DNA of 64,000 bases. Source: Mycteria americana. Taxonomy: Eukaryota > Chordata > Aves > Ciconiiformes > Ciconiidae. Location of the stretch: NCBI RefSeq assembly GCF_035582795.1, contig NC_134368.1, forward strand, positions 992,001-1,056,000, in the 5' to 3' direction. This document shows positions 63,246-64,000 of this stretch, piece by piece. The first letter of the stretch is position 1; every line of letters starts with the position of its first letter. The notes under the pieces were generated by a model that was not told the origin of the DNA, searched no databases, and saw nothing but the letters and a program-made list of their open reading frames with translations. Made by a program: the position numbers and the translations under genes.

Positions 63246-64000
63246 AGAACCTTTATGGACTGGAAGCCCAACCGAGAAAGGCAGAGTAGAGCTACAGCAC
63301 GGGAGAGCGGAGAAGGATGCTGATGGTGTCTACAGAACGTCAAGGAGAACCGGAGAGGCTGCGGGTCTCATCCAGGGCAGAAAATACAATCGCGGTAACA
63401 GGACAATTCAGTTAATCCCCCCCGAGAGTCGCAAACGTGAAACCAGGTTTGATGCAGAAATGACGCTCGAGGTCCCACGCAGGATCTCTCCCCGCGCCGT
63501 CTCCTCAGCCGAGGACGCGGCTGTCCGTGCATCCTGCTCCGCCGTTCCTGGCCAACGAGCCTCGGCGCGAGCAGGAGGAAACCAGGCGTTGCCGGGGATG
63601 GGGGTCCGGGCTCTGCGGAGCCCCTCAACCACGCTCAGCCCCGCTGCTCCTGCCCGCTCTGGGGCCGGCCGTGTAGACGTGACTCGAGATAACCACCAGA
63701 ACCCAGCTCTGCTGCGGAGCCCACCACGCAGCCCAACCCAGAAGTCTTCTGAACACAAAAGCCACGCAGAAAAGTCCGTTACACTGACACTTAACTAAAG
63801 AGAAGGGCACTTGACTGGGAAAATGTGTTAAAAGAAAATTAAACGGAGCAGCTAAAAGGGCGAGGGCTTGCAGGAGAGGTGGAGAACTCGGAGAAGCGCC
63901 CCTCGGAGAAGACCCTCGGCGGCGGCCCCTCGCCGCCCCGGTGCACCCGGCGCTGCCTCCGATTCAGTGCCGGCAGCCGGCTCTGAGCCGACCGGCAACT
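63246..64000. other. Unrecognised sequence at right edge
   Basis: Less GC-rich than the rest. A 219-codon + frame spans 63139-63798 but starts inside the CR1 fragment and matches nothing I know, so it is not called as a gene. Confidence 0.35.

Noticed and set aside
63139-63798. 219-codon + frame at the right edge
   Set aside because: Begins inside a reverse-oriented CR1 fragment and shows no recognisable domain or splice structure.

Overview
The window looks like a bird, most likely a GC-rich microchromosome. Three things support this. The left end carries genes for an arginine-rich avian-type sperm protamine related to chicken galline. CR1 LINE fragments occur at both ends. Almost all of the rest is very GC-rich DNA packed with minisatellites, with only short AT-rich islands.

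Layout: (1) 1-14162 is a tandem array of a 1710/1711-bp unit. It holds eight complete, identical 62-codon protamine genes (+ strand), the last codons of a ninth at the left edge, and a truncated last unit. Each complete unit also contains a minisatellite and a truncated CR1 fragment. The array continues past the left edge. (2) 14163-22872 is intergenic DNA with several AT-rich islands, minisatellites and one unidentified hydrophobic ORF. (3) 22873-43548, minus strand, is a complete EBF4 (COE/Olf-EBF transcription factor) gene. Its 16 coding exons all have GT-AG borders and join into 600 codons including the stop. (4) 43549-48903 is the GC-rich region upstream of EBF4, with large minisatellites. 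(5) 48904-54702, minus strand, is a complete RNF145-like gene for a multi-pass membrane RING-H2 ubiquitin ligase. Its 10 coding exons join into 705 codons including the stop. A promoter region with five YY1-type motifs lies upstream. (6) 55240-61370 is intergenic, dominated by simple repeats. (7) 61370-63245 holds degenerate CR1 copies in both orientations, followed by unrecognised DNA.

The protamine genes would package sperm DNA. Each has its own TATA-like box, CRE-like site and polyadenylation signal, so copy number should scale protamine mRNA in late spermatids. EBF4 and the RNF145-like gene lie head to tail, as EBF1 and RNF145 do on human chromosome 5q33. The window therefore probably shows the second copy of an ancient whole-genome-duplication segment.

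The strongest leads are the homogenised protamine array with a four-gamete recombination signature, a hairpin spanning every protamine stop codon, a perfect 36-bp-arm palindrome just inside EBF4 intron 7, and the EBF4/RNF145-like paralogon. All calls come from reading the sequence. No database search was possible.
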